Of a stretch of DNA of 34,302 nt, positions 24,317-32,412 are shown in pieces; position 1 is the first letter of the stretch, and each line of letters begins with the position of its first letter. The notes under the pieces were generated by a model, which was not told the origin of the DNA, ran no database searches, and saw nothing but the letters and a program-made list of their open reading frames with translations. The DNA comes from Rhizobium sp. Q54 (GTDB lineage: Bacteria; Pseudomonadota; Alphaproteobacteria; Reyranellales; Reyranellaceae): positions 1 through 34,302 of the forward strand of contig CAMDOT010000038.1 of the NCBI GenBank assembly GCA_945903635.1, read 5' to 3'. The translations under genes were made by a program, and so were the position numbers.

Positions 24317-25672
24317 TCATAGCGGAATTCGCACCACCACGCGCAAACCGCCCAGCGGCGAGGCGCCGAGCGCGACATCGCCGCCATGGCTGCGCGCCAC
24401 GTCGCGGGCAATGGTGAGGCCGAGGCCCACGCCGCCGGTATCGGCATTGCGCGACTCATCGATGCGGAAGAACGGCCGGAAAACGTCTTCGTATTTGTCG
24501 GGAGGGATGCCCGGGCCGTCGTCGTCGATGGTGATTTCGACCGAGGTGCGGCCACGGATGGCCTGCAGCTTGACCTTGGTGCCGTAGCGCAGCGCGTTCG
24601 ACACCAGGTTGGTCAGGCAGCGCTTGATGGCGAGCGCGCGCAACTCGACGTTCATGTCGCCCTGCCAGGCGACCTCGACGTTGGCGTTGTCGCGCCGGGC
24701 GCCGGCGGCCACGTCCTCCAGGATCTCGGAGAGGTCGACCGGGGCAGGATCCTCGTCGCCCTCGCCGCGGGCAAAGGCGAGATAGCCCTCGATCATCCGC
24801 TCCATGTCGGAGACGTCGTCGGCCAGCTCCTTGGTTTCCGGCGACTCGGGCAGGAGCGCCAGGGACAGCTTCATGCGGGTGAGCGGCGTACGCAGATCAT
24901 GACTGACGCCCGCCAGCATCTCGGTGCGCTGCTGGAAGGAGCGGCGCAAGCGAATGCGCATGGTGTGGAACGCCGTCGCCGCATTCCGAACCTCTCGGGT
25001 GCCGCCCGAGAAGGCGAAATCGGGAACATCGCGGCCCTTGCCGAGCGCGTCGGCCGCGACACCGAGATGCTCGATCGGCACGAGTTCGCGGCGCATGAAC
25101 CAGATGGCGAGCCCGAACAGCACCAGGGCGAGGCCGAGCTGGGCCAGCACGTAGGCGAGGCTCGAGCCGAAGGTGAGGCGGACATGCGGCACCAGCACGT
25201 CCATGACATCGCCGTCGCCGAGCTGGATTTCGATCAGCATCTGGCCGCCACCGACGCTGTTGTCGATGAAGAAGGGGCGCTTCAGGTCGGCCTCGAGCGC
25301 GCCCTGGACCTCGCGCGCCACGATGTCGAAATACTCAGGTTCCTTGAAGGGTCGGATGATGCCTTTGCGGAAGCTGACGAACAGCAGCAGGTCCTGCGCT
25401 GAGCGGTTCAGGATCCAGGCCCGGTGTGCATCGTCGGGGAAGTCGGAGCGGAGCGCGATCAGGACGCGCAGGTCGCGCACCAGCAGGACCGCGAGGCGGT
25501 TGGTGACGTTGTCGCCGCGCTGGCTGTAGAACCACCATGCGCTCAGCGCCTGCAGCAGCAGCATCGGCACGACAATGATGATCAGTGCGCGCGCGAACAG
25601 GGTCTGCGGCGAATGCCTGTCGGCCCACTGGGCGACGCGCTCGAAGATGTCGCGGGCGGCGGCCCATCTCAT
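24317..25672 (-). CDS. EnvZ-like sensor histidine kinase
   Basis: A 451-residue inner-membrane histidine kinase. Two membrane segments (about residues 27-49 and 172-193) flank a periplasmic sensor of about 120 residues. HAMP follows, then the H-box AGVSHDLRTPLTRMK with the phosphorylated His258, the N-box CLTNLVSNALRYG, G1 DDDGPGIPP and G2 GVGLGLTIARDVARSHGG. The ATG at 25672 overlaps the response-regulator stop by four bases (ATGA), so the pair is co-translated. The cue is unknown; the architecture is that of EnvZ. Confidence 0.94.
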   Translation of the reverse strand: MRWAAARDIFERVAQWADRHSPQTLFARALIIIVVPMLLLQALSAWWFYSQRGDNVTNRLAVLLVRDLRVLIALRSDFPDDAHRAWILNRSAQDLLLFVSFRKGIIRPFKEPEYFDIVAREVQGALEADLKRPFFIDNSVGGGQMLIEIQLGDGDVMDVLVPHVRLTFGSSLAYVLAQLGLALVLFGLAIWFMRRELVPIEHLGVAADALGKGRDVPDFAFSGGTREVRNAATAFHTMRIRLRRSFQQRTEMLAGVSHDLRTPLTRMKLSLALLPESPETKELADDVSDMERMIEGYLAFARGEGDEDPAPVDLSEILEDVAAGARRDNANVEVAWQGDMNVELRALAIKRCLTNLVSNALRYGTKVKLQAIRGRTSVEITIDDDGPGIPPDKYEDVFRPFFRIDESRNADTGGVGLGLTIARDVARSHGGDVALGASPLGGLRVVVRIPL

Positions 25673-26370
25673 GCGTCGACCAACCGATAGCCTTGGCCCC
25701 TGACGGTGCGCAGATAGCGCGGGAAGGAAGGATCGGGTTCGATCTTGCGCCGCAGGCGCGTCACCTGCACGTCGATGGCGCGCTCGTTGATGGCGCTGCC
25801 GACGCTCTTGCACAGGGTCTCGCGGCTCAGCACTTCGCCCATGCGGCTGGTGAAGGCGCGCAGCAGTGCCACCTCCGCGTCGGTCAGGGCAACGCGCTTG
25901 TCCTTCTGCGTCAGCTCGCCCAGCTCGGAGTCGAATTGCATCGGGCCGAATGCGACGCGGCGCTGTGGCTCGGCCGGCGGCCCGGCGGCCGGCCGGCCGC
26001 GGCGCAGGATGCTCTGCAGGCGGAGCAGCAGCTCGCGCGGCTCGAACGGCTTGCCGAGATAGTCGTCGACGCCGGTCTCGAGGCCCGCGATGCGGTCCTT
26101 GGGGTCGGCCATGGCCGTCAGCATCAGGATCGGCACGTCGTCGGTGCGGCGCAGCTCGGCCGCGAAGGCGAGGCCGGTCTCGCCCGGCATCATGACATCG
26201 AGCACGATCAGGTCGAAATCGAGTGTCTGCAAGCGCTGGCGTGCTTCGGCGGCGTGGCTCGCGGTGGAGACGCGAAAGCCATTGCGCGAGAGGAACGACT
26301 TCAGGAGTTCGCGCAGACGCGTGTCGTCGTCGACGACCAGGATGTGCGGCTTGTCGGCCGACGCGTCCAT
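25669..26370 (-). CDS. OmpR/PetR-like response regulator
   Basis: A 233-residue two-component response regulator. The receiver has the acidic pair DDD (14-16), phosphoacceptor Asp58 in LIVLDVMMPG, Thr85 and Lys107 in GKPFEPREL. The C-terminal winged-helix domain (about 140-233) ends with RTVRGQGYRLVDA. The ATG at 26370 lies 5 bp after the MarR stop; the open frame extends upstream only as a shadow of marR. A MarR gene directly before an OmpR-type gene resembles the petP-petR pair of Rhodobacter capsulatus (needed for cytochrome bc1 expression), but orthology is not shown here. Confidence 0.93.
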   Translation of the reverse strand: MDASADKPHILVVDDDTRLRELLKSFLSRNGFRVSTASHAAEARQRLQTLDFDLIVLDVMMPGETGLAFAAELRRTDDVPILMLTAMADPKDRIAGLETGVDDYLGKPFEPRELLLRLQSILRRGRPAAGPPAEPQRRVAFGPMQFDSELGELTQKDKRVALTDAEVALLRAFTSRMGEVLSRETLCKSVGSAINERAIDVQVTRLRRKIEPDPSFPRYLRTVRGQGYRLVDA

Positions 26371-26375
26371 GAGGC

Positions 26376-26873
26376 TCAGCGTCCGCCCCGCACTCGCTTG
26401 TCGACCACGACGCGTTCGGCGGGATCGAGCAGGCCGAGCAGGACCTTGCGGAAACCCTCGACCGAATCGGCGCCGGTCTCGCGATAGGCGCGGGCAAAGC
26501 GCTGGCTCTGCCGGTCGGTCAGGTCGTGCTCCAGCTTTGTACCCTTTTCGGTGAGCCACAGCCGGCGCTCGCGGCGATCACGCGCGCCGCTCTTCTGCTC
26601 GACGTAACCCTGCTCGATGAGGTCCTTCAGCACGCGGCTGATCGACTGCTTGGTCACCTTGAGGATCGACAGCAGATGGCCGACGGTCTCGCCGGGATGG
26701 CGGCCGATGAAGTAGAGCGCACGGTGATGCGCGCGGCCGAGCTGGTAGCGCTTGAGATGCTGGTCGGATTCGAACGTGAAATCCCGGTAGGCGTAGAACA
26801 TCAGCTCGATGCCCTGGCGCAGTTCTTCCTCGCGCAGGAACAGCGGATTAGCGGGGGATCTGGATTCGACCAT
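26376..26873 (-). CDS. MarR-family regulator (PetP-like)
   Basis: A 165-residue MarR-family regulator. Its winged helix-turn-helix spans about residues 60-110 (GETVGHLLSILKVTKQSISRVLKDLIEQGYVEQK, then the wing SGARDRRERRLWLTEKG), between dimerisation helices. The ATG at 26873 follows AAAGG; an in-frame ATG at 26918 has no site and would cross the likely -10 region. It starts the marR, response regulator, kinase and aminotransferase run. By position it resembles R. capsulatus PetP. It is a candidate binder of the palindrome at 27699-27713 (inference). Confidence 0.9.
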   Translation of the reverse strand: MVESRSPANPLFLREEELRQGIELMFYAYRDFTFESDQHLKRYQLGRAHHRALYFIGRHPGETVGHLLSILKVTKQSISRVLKDLIEQGYVEQKSGARDRRERRLWLTEKGTKLEHDLTDRQSQRFARAYRETGADSVEGFRKVLLGLLDPAERVVVDKRVRGGR

Positions 26874-26980
26874 GCCTTTAACTGCGGCGACTATAGAGCG
26901 GGCGCACGGCATTGACACCCCGGTGAGCCAGCCGGTGGGACGGCGTTGCGGGCTCGCCGCTTTTCCGACATTTTCGCCTC

Positions 26981-27622
26981 ATGCTCACCGTTCATCATCT
27001 CGGCAAGTCGCAGTCCGAACGCATCGTCTGGCTCTGCGAGGAACTCGGCATCCCCTACGAGCTGAAGGTCTACGACCGTCATCCCGTCACGCGCCTGGCG
27101 CAGCCCGACTACAAGGCACTGCATCCGATCGGCTCGGCGCCGGTGATCACCGACGGCGATCTCGTGCTGGCCGAATCGGGCGCCATCGTCGAATACATTG
27201 CGGCCAAGTATGGCAGCGGACGGCTCACGCTCGCCGCCGGCCATCCCGACTTTGCCCAGTTCCTCTACTGGTTCCATTTCGCCAACGGCACGCTGCAGCC
27301 AGCGACGGGGCGGAACATGATTCTCAGTCGCCTCAACCTGCCGGCTGACAATGCGGTACTGAAGGCGATGAACGGACGCTTGGCGCTGGCGCTCGGTCAT
27401 CTCGAGGAACGGCTGGCGAAGGTCGACTATCTCGCCGGCAGCGAGCTCACCACCGCCGACATCATGCTGGTCTTCACCCTCACCACCATGCGGCTGTTCT
27501 ATCCTTACGATCTCAAGCCCTATCCCGCGATCCTGCGCTACCTGCAGCGCATCGGCTCGCGGCCGGCCTATCAAAAAGCGATGGCCAAGGGCGACCCCGA
27601 CATGGCGCCTCTCCTGACCTGA
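26981..27622 (+). CDS. Glutathione S-transferase family protein
   Basis: A 213-residue GST. The N-terminal thioredoxin-like domain begins MLTVHHLGKSQSERIVWLCEELGIPYEL with Ser10/Ser12 as candidate glutathione-activating residues. It contains HPIGSAPVITDGDLVLAESGAIVEYIAAKYG, the glutathione-binding P-loop and ESGAI block. The helical C-terminal domain includes YLAGSELTTADIMLVF (N-capping motif). Substrate class cannot be told. It is divergent from the MarR gene across 107 bp. The stop codon lies inside a run of four CCTGA units (27613-27632). Confidence 0.92.
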   Translation: MLTVHHLGKSQSERIVWLCEELGIPYELKVYDRHPVTRLAQPDYKALHPIGSAPVITDGDLVLAESGAIVEYIAAKYGSGRLTLAAGHPDFAQFLYWFHFANGTLQPATGRNMILSRLNLPADNAVLKAMNGRLALALGHLEERLAKVDYLAGSELTTADIMLVFTLTTMRLFYPYDLKPYPAILRYLQRIGSRPAYQKAMAKGDPDMAPLLT

Positions 27623-27666
27623 CCTGACCTGACCGAACGGCCGAAAATTGCCGAGGCCGGAGGTGT

Positions 27667-27713
27667 GTCAGCAATTTTGAGTCAGCTTCATTGACAAAGT
27701 CAGTAATACTGAC
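27667..27713. promoter_or_regulatory. Operator cluster upstream of class IV aminotransferase
   Basis: GTCAGTA, a single A, then TACTGAC (27699-27713) is a perfect 15-nt palindrome that occupies the spacer of the promoter. Two further GTCAGC half-sites lie at 27667-27672 and 27681-27686. A protein bound to the palindrome would sit between -35 and -10 and repress. The MarR regulator nearby is a candidate. Confidence 0.6.
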
Positions 27714-27720
27714 CTATATA
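27691..27720 (+). promoter_or_regulatory. Sigma70-like promoter of class IV aminotransferase
   Basis: A consensus -35 TTGACA (27691-27696) and TATATA (27715-27720) are 18 bp apart in an AT-rich island of the 164-bp gap after the GST gene. The spacer is largely the 15-nt palindrome. The expected transcript has a leader of about 60 nt. Confidence 0.65.
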
Positions 27721-27786
27721 TCCAGAAGATTGCTAATTAAGACGTCAAAAAGGTCCATTCAGAATCATTTGGAGGAGGATATCGCA

Positions 27787-28719
27787 ATGTCCGCAACAAT
27801 GGATGATCGCGACGGCTTCATCTGGGTCGACGGCAGGCTGGCGCCGTGGCGCGAGGTCCGGATGCACGTCCTCACCCATGCCCTGCACTACGGCTCGGCC
27901 GTCTTCGAGGGCGAGCGCATCTATGACGGCCGCGTCTTCCGGCTTTCGGCCCACAGCGCCCGCCTCATCAACTCCGCCCGCCTGCTCGACTACGAGCTAC
28001 CCTGGACGCGCGAGCAGATCGAGGAGGCGACACGCGCCGTCGTGAAGGCGAACAAGCTCAGCCAGGGCTATATCCGCCCGATCGCCTGGCGCGGTTCGGA
28101 AGTGCTGGGCGTGTCGGGTATCGGCACATCGGTACATCTCGCCATCGCCCCCTGGGATCAGGAGGGCAAGCTCTCCGTCCAGGCGCGCGACAGCGGCATC
28201 AAGGTCACCATGGCCAAATACCGCCGCCCATCGCCGGAGACGGCGCCGGGCCATGCCAAGGTCGCGGGCCTCTACGTCATCTGCGGCATCGAGAAGGATC
28301 GCGCCCTGAAGGCCGGTTTCGACGACGCGCTGATGCTCGACTGGCAGGGCCGCCTGGCCGAATCGACCGGCGCCAACATCTTCCTGGTGATCGACGGCAC
28401 CCTGGTGACGCCGACGCCGGAGAATTTCCTGGACGGCATCACCCGGCGCGCCGTCATGGGCATGGCCGCCAAGCGGGGCTGGCTGGTCGAGGAGCGCGCC
28501 GTGATGCCCGAGGAACTCGGCCGCGCGAGCGAGGTATTCCTGAGCGGCACGGCTGCCGAGATCGTCCCGGTAGGCTCGATCGACGGCCACAACTATCAGG
28601 CAGGGCCGGTGGCCCGCACGCTGATGGCTGATTTCCAGAAGCTCGTGCGCGAGCCCGATTCGGAGGGTTTCGGCGAGTCGACGCACTTGGCCGGGCCAAC
28701 CCGATCGCTGGCCGCTTGA
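27787..28719 (+). CDS. Branched-chain/D-amino-acid class IV aminotransferase (short type)
   Basis: A 310-residue class IV PLP aminotransferase of the E. coli IlvE length class. Landmarks are THALHYGSAVFEGERIYDG (residues 30-48), YIRPIAWRG (95-103), the PLP lysine K158 in GHAKVAGLYV, and GRLAESTGANIFLVIDG and FLSGTAAEIVPV near the C terminus. Branched-chain amino acids are the most likely substrates, but D-amino-acid or aromatic transaminases share this fold. The ATG at 27787 follows GGAGGAGG; the longer in-frame opening crosses the promoter. It has its own tightly regulated-looking promoter, unlike the long-type ilvE at 23157. Confidence 0.9.
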   Translation: MSATMDDRDGFIWVDGRLAPWREVRMHVLTHALHYGSAVFEGERIYDGRVFRLSAHSARLINSARLLDYELPWTREQIEEATRAVVKANKLSQGYIRPIAWRGSEVLGVSGIGTSVHLAIAPWDQEGKLSVQARDSGIKVTMAKYRRPSPETAPGHAKVAGLYVICGIEKDRALKAGFDDALMLDWQGRLAESTGANIFLVIDGTLVTPTPENFLDGITRRAVMGMAAKRGWLVEERAVMPEELGRASEVFLSGTAAEIVPVGSIDGHNYQAGPVARTLMADFQKLVREPDSEGFGESTHLAGPTRSLAA

Positions 28720-28723
28720 CATC

Positions 28724-28745
28724 AGGGGTTTCAATCCCCTTTTCT
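28724..28745 (+). terminator. Likely Rho-independent terminator after aminotransferase
   Basis: AGGGG and CCCCT form a 5-bp stem around a 7-nt loop, 4 nt after the stop, followed by TTTTCT. The stem is short but GC-rich and the T-run is clear. It separates the aminotransferase from the thiamine riboswitch. Confidence 0.6.
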
Positions 28746-28754
28746 CGATGATGT

Positions 28755-28850
28755 CCGAGGGGTGTCCGGTGTCCGCAAGGGGACCGGGCTGAGACAGCCG
28801 GCCGGCTGAACCCTTTGAACCTGCTCCGGATCATGCCGGCGAAGGAACGG
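28755..28850 (+). promoter_or_regulatory. TPP riboswitch (THI element)
   Basis: The conserved parts of the THI box appear in order: GAGGGGTGTCC (28758-28768), GGGCTGAGA (28786-28794), ACCCTTTGAACCTG (28810-28823), GGATCATGCCGGCGAAGGA (28828-28846). It precedes thiO and should bind thiamine pyrophosphate and reduce expression of the operon. The GTG of thiO begins only about 12 nt past the element, with its GGGAG site adjoining the P1 side, so control at translation initiation is likely. Confidence 0.95.
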
Positions 28851-28861
28851 GAGTTCGTCGA

Positions 28862-29872
28862 GTGAAACGACCATCTGTCACCGTGATCGGCGCTGGCGTC
28901 GCAGGCCTTTGCTGCGCGCTGGAATTGAGCCTGCGCGGGGCAAAAGTCGACGTGGTCGAGCGGGGCCGTGCCCTGGGCGATGGTGCCTGCTCGTGGCAGG
29001 CGGGCGGCATGCTGGCGCCGTGGTGCGAGCGCGCCACGACGGAGGCCGTGGTCGCTGAACGCGGCGCGCCGTCGATCGATTGGTGGGCGCGTCATTTTCC
29101 CGGCACCGTCCGCAAGGGCAGCCTCGTCGTGGCCCAGCCGCGCGATGCCGCCGACCTCACGCGGTTCGCCCAGCGGACCGAGCGCTTCGAACGGGCCGAT
29201 GCCGAACGCATTGCAGCCCTCGAACCCGATCTCGCCGGCCGCTTCCGCCGGGCGTTGTTCTTTCCCGACGAAGCGCATCTCGAGCCGCGCCTGGCATTGG
29301 CGGCACTTGTCGAGCGGCTTGCGGATCGCGGCGTCGAGGTCCGCTTCGGTGTCGAAGTGTCGCCTGAAGACGCACCCGGCGACATGATCGTCGATTGCCG
29401 CGGGTTCGCCGCGCGTGACGTCTTGCCCGACCTGCGCGGCGTGCGCGGCGAGATGGTGGTGGTGCGCTGCCGCGACGTGTCCCTCACGCGGCCCATCCGC
29501 ATGCTGCATCCGCGGATCCCGCTCTACATTGTGCCGCGCGGCGACGGCCGCTTCATGATCGGCGCCACCATGGTCGAAAGCGAACAGCGGGGGCCCGCGA
29601 CCGTGCGCTCGACAGTGGAACTGCTGAATGCGGCCTACGCCCTGCATCCTTCCTTCGGCGAGGCGGAGATCGTCGAGCTTGGCGCCGATCTGCGCCCGAC
29701 ATTCCCCGACAATCTGCCGAGGGTCGAGCGCCAGGGCCGCATCGTCCGCGCCAATGGTCTCTATCGCCACGGCTTCCTGCTGGCACCCGCGCTTGCCCGC
29801 GAGGTCGCCGGTATTATTCTTGAGTCCACCGACACGCTGGAGATGGCCGATGCGGATATTCGTCAACGATGA
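28862..29872 (+). CDS. thiO: Glycine oxidase ThiO (FAD-dependent)
   Basis: A 336-residue FAD-dependent amine oxidase of the DAO family. The FAD-binding start VTVIGAGVAGLCCALELSLRGAKVDVVERG spans residues 6-36. YIVPRGDGRFMIGATM and the C-terminal NGLYRHGFLLAPALAREVAGII close the FAD site. ThiO oxidises glycine to dehydroglycine for thiazole formation in the aerobic pathway. The start is GTG at 28862, just after the TPP riboswitch; the ThiS frame begins inside its 3' end (23-nt overlap). Position before thiS and thiG makes the assignment strong. Confidence 0.92.
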   Translation: MKRPSVTVIGAGVAGLCCALELSLRGAKVDVVERGRALGDGACSWQAGGMLAPWCERATTEAVVAERGAPSIDWWARHFPGTVRKGSLVVAQPRDAADLTRFAQRTERFERADAERIAALEPDLAGRFRRALFFPDEAHLEPRLALAALVERLADRGVEVRFGVEVSPEDAPGDMIVDCRGFAARDVLPDLRGVRGEMVVVRCRDVSLTRPIRMLHPRIPLYIVPRGDGRFMIGATMVESEQRGPATVRSTVELLNAAYALHPSFGEAEIVELGADLRPTFPDNLPRVERQGRIVRANGLYRHGFLLAPALAREVAGIILESTDTLEMADADIRQR

Positions 29873-30047
29873 GGTGCGCGACGTCGACGCCGGCACCCTT
29901 GCCGTGGCGCTCGAAGCCATGGGCTTCGGTGGCCGCAAGATCGCGACCGCCGTCAACGGCCGCTTTGTTGCAGCGACCGCACGTCCCGGCACCAAGCTGG
30001 CCGACGGCGATCGCATCGAAGTCGTTGCCCCGATGCAGGGCGGGTAG
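29850..30047 (+). CDS. thiS: Sulfur carrier protein ThiS
   Basis: A 65-residue ubiquitin-like sulfur carrier. It starts MRIFVNDEVRDVDAGTLAVAL and ends with the required Gly-Gly (APMQGG), which is adenylated by ThiF and then thiocarboxylated to donate sulfur to ThiG. The ATG at 29850 lies inside the end of thiO. Longer in-frame openings upstream are thiO shadow. thiG follows 22 bp later. Confidence 0.93.
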   Translation: MRIFVNDEVRDVDAGTLAVALEAMGFGGRKIATAVNGRFVAATARPGTKLADGDRIEVVAPMQGG

Positions 30048-30069
30048 AGATGGGCAAGGAGGCTAGGAA

Positions 30070-30843
30070 ATGTCGTTCTACGGCGTAGAGCTCGGCTCGC
30101 GCCTGCTGCTGGGCACGTCGCGCTATCCTTCGCCGGCAGTGCTCGGCGAGGCGATCAAGGCGTCGAAGGCCGAGGTCGTGACGGTGTCGCTGCGGCGCGA
30201 GGGCGGCAGCGAGCGTGCCGGCCAGAGCTTCTGGTCGCTGGTGCGGGCGCTGGGCGTACGCGTGCTGCCGAACACGGCGGGCTGCCACTCGGTGAAGGAA
30301 GCGGTGACGACCGCGCACATGGCGCGCGAGCTGTTCGACACGACCTGGATCAAGCTCGAAGTCATCGGCGAGTCCGACACCTTGCAGCCCGACGTCTTCG
30401 GGCTGGTTGAGGCGGCGCGGATCCTGTCCGAGGACGGCTTCGAGGTCTTTCCCTACACGACCGAGGATCTCGTGGTTGCCGATCGCCTGGTCGAGGCGGG
30501 GTGTCGCGTCCTGATGCCGTGGGGTGCGCCGATCGGCTCGGCGCGCGGTCTCAACAACGTCTATGGACTGAAATCGCTCAGGGCCCACTTTCCCGACATT
30601 CCGCTAGTGGTCGACGCTGGCCTCGGCGTGCCGTCGCACGCGGCGGCGGCCATGGAAATGGGCTACGACGCGGTGCTGCTCAATACGGCGGTCGCCGAGG
30701 CGGGCGATCCCGTGGCCATGGCGCGCGCCTTCGCGCTTGCCGTCGAGGCTGGCCGCACGGCCTTTCTTGCCCAGCCTTTGGAGCCGCGCGACATGGCAGC
30801 CCCGTCCACGCCGGTGATCGGCAAAGCGGCGCTTGGAGACTAG
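30070..30843 (+). CDS. thiG: Thiazole synthase ThiG
   Basis: A 257-residue TIM-barrel thiazole synthase that joins 1-deoxy-D-xylulose 5-phosphate, dehydroglycine and ThiS thiocarboxylate. LGTSRYPSP near the start, the Schiff-base lysine Lys95 in [11 protein letters not shown], and [15 protein letters not shown] with [15 protein letters not shown] are typical. The ATG is preceded by AGGA and the length matches the family. thiE starts 4 bp after its stop. Confidence 0.97.
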   Translation: MSFYGVELGSRLLLGTSRYPSPAVLGEAIKASKAEVVTVSLRREGGSERAGQSFWSLVRALGVRVLPNTAGCHSVKEAVTTAHMARELFDTTWIKLEVIGESDTLQPDVFGLVEAARILSEDGFEVFPYTTEDLVVADRLVEAGCRVLMPWGAPIGSARGLNNVYGLKSLRAHFPDIPLVVDAGLGVPSHAAAAMEMGYDAVLLNTAVAEAGDPVAMARAFALAVEAGRTAFLAQPLEPRDMAAPSTPVIGKAALGD

Positions 30844-30847
30844 AGAG

Positions 30848-31447
30848 ATGCTCGATCCCTTCTATCCCGTCGTGCCTGATGCCGGTTGGGTGGCGAAGCT
30901 GGTGCCTGCCGGCACGAAGCTGATCCAGCTCCGCATCAAGGAGCAGCCCGAGGCCGAGGTGCGCCGCCAGGTGCGCGAGGCCAAGGCGGTTTGCGCGACG
31001 CATGGCGCGGACCTCATCGTCAACGACTACTGGCAGGTCGCGATCGACGAGGGCTGCGCCTGGGTCCATCTCGGGCAGGAAGATCTCATCGATGCCGACA
31101 TCAAGGCGATCCGCCGCGCCAACATCCGCATCGGCGTCAGCACGCACGATCATGCCGAGCTCGACAAGGGCCTGGCGGTCGATCCCGACTACGTGGCGCT
31201 GGGGCCGATCTACCCGACCAAGCTGAAGCAGATGCCGTGGGCGCCGCAGGGCACAGAGAAACTGGCGGAGTGGAAGAAGCTGGTCGGTGATCGGCCGCTG
31301 GTCGCCATCGGTGGGCTCACGCTGGAGCGCGCGCTGCTCTGCCTGAAATCCGGCGCGGACATTGCCTCGGTCGTGGGCGACATCGTGAACCACGCGGACC
31401 CGATCGGACAGGCGAAGACGTGGATCGTAGCGACGAGAAAGCCATGA
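30848..31447 (+). CDS. thiE: Thiamine-phosphate synthase ThiE
   Basis: A 199-residue TIM-barrel enzyme that couples the thiazole phosphate with HMP pyrophosphate to give thiamine phosphate. LIQLRIKEQ stands where most ThiE proteins have a QxRxKD motif, followed by DLIVNDYWQVAIDEGCAWVHLGQEDL, GVSTHDHAEL, DYVALGPIYPTKLKQMPWAPQG and VAIGGLTLERA. The ATG at 30848 follows GAGAG; a TTG at 30833 is a poorer start. The stop overlaps the ATG of the ThiF-like gene by four bases. Confidence 0.93.
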   Translation: MLDPFYPVVPDAGWVAKLVPAGTKLIQLRIKEQPEAEVRRQVREAKAVCATHGADLIVNDYWQVAIDEGCAWVHLGQEDLIDADIKAIRRANIRIGVSTHDHAELDKGLAVDPDYVALGPIYPTKLKQMPWAPQGTEKLAEWKKLVGDRPLVAIGGLTLERALLCLKSGADIASVVGDIVNHADPIGQAKTWIVATRKP

Positions 31448-32412
31448 CGATGGGCACGAGCCGCTACGCAAGACAGGCGATCCTGGGCGAGGTCGGCCCT
31501 GAGGGCCAGGCGAAGCTCGCCGCGGCGTCGGTCCTCGTGGTCGGCGCGGGCGGTCTCGGCTGTCCGGTGCTGCAGTATCTCGTGGGCGCCGGCGTTGGAC
31601 GAATCACGGTCGTCGATCACGACACGGTCGAGGTGACCAACCTCCATCGCCAGCCGCTCTACCGCATGTCCGACATCGGCCGGCTGAAGGTCGAAGCGGC
31701 GCGAGACGCGTTGCAGGGCTTCAATCCGGAGGTTCGCCTCGACACGGTGGCGGAACGGCTGACGCCGCAGAACGTCGCCCATCTGGTCGCAGCGGCCGAC
31801 GTCGTGGTCGATGCCGCCGACAGTTTCGCCGTCACCTACATTTTGAGCGACGCCTGCCAGGCCGCAGCCAAGCCGCTGGTCAGCGCGTCGGTCATCGGCA
31901 TGACGGGCTACGCCGGTGCCTTCTGCGGCGGCGGCCCGAGCTATCGCGCGGTCTTCCCGGAAGTGTCGGTCGATGGCGGCACCTGCGACACCGTCGGCGT
32001 GATCGGCACCGCCGTGGCCGTGCTGGGCGGACTGCAAGCCCACCTCGCGCTGCATCTTCTTCTCGGCCTCGAGCCCAGCGTGCTCGGGCGCGTGGTCACC
32101 TTCGATGCGAAGCGGCTGGCGTTCGGCGGCTTCGGCTTTGCCGGAAGTCCCGAGCCCGAAGCATTCGTGCCGTTCATCGCCCCCGAAGAAGTGAGCGCTG
32201 ACGATACCGTCGTCGACCTGCGCGGCCTCGATGAGGCGCCGGTCTCGCCTTTTGCCGGTGCCGAGCGGCTCACGGTCGACAATATCGACTCGCTGGTATC
32301 GCGCGGCGGACGTGTCGTGCTCTGCTGTCGCAGCGGCCAGCGTGCGCTGATGGCGGCCGATCGGCTGCGCGCGCGCGGCTTCTCCGATCTCGCACTGGTG
32401 GCGTTGGGTTAG
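31444..32412 (+). CDS. thiF: ThiF/MoeB-like adenylyltransferase fused to rhodanese domain
   Basis: A 322-residue E1-like enzyme with a C-terminal rhodanese domain. The adenylation domain (about 1-235) has LVVGAGGLGCPVLQYL (residues 31-46), DHDTVEVTNLHRQ (58-70) and GGTCDTVGVIGT with the conserved Cys181. The rhodanese part (about 250-322) has the active loop CCRSGQR with Cys295. The first zinc CxxC seen in MoeB (CYRC) reads SYRA here and no second CxxC is present, so the structural zinc is probably lost. By position it activates ThiS; the rhodanese domain could pass sulfur to it. A molybdopterin (MoaD) role is possible but less likely here. Confidence 0.9.
   Translation: MTMGTSRYARQAILGEVGPEGQAKLAAASVLVVGAGGLGCPVLQYLVGAGVGRITVVDHDTVEVTNLHRQPLYRMSDIGRLKVEAARDALQGFNPEVRLDTVAERLTPQNVAHLVAAADVVVDAADSFAVTYILSDACQAAAKPLVSASVIGMTGYAGAFCGGGPSYRAVFPEVSVDGGTCDTVGVIGTAVAVLGGLQAHLALHLLLGLEPSVLGRVVTFDAKRLAFGGFGFAGSPEPEAFVPFIAPEEVSADDTVVDLRGLDEAPVSPFAGAERLTVDNIDSLVSRGGRVVLCCRSGQRALMAADRLRARGFSDLALVALG

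Noticed and set aside
26874..26980. TTGACA-like element between marR and GST genes as a promoter
   Set aside because: For the GST direction no -10 lies at the right distance; for the marR direction TATAGT has only a weak -35. Too weak to list.
27613..27632. Four tandem CCTGA units across the GST stop codon
   Set aside because: The stop falls within the first two units, so gain or loss of a unit would not change the protein; a short neutral tandem repeat is the simplest reading.
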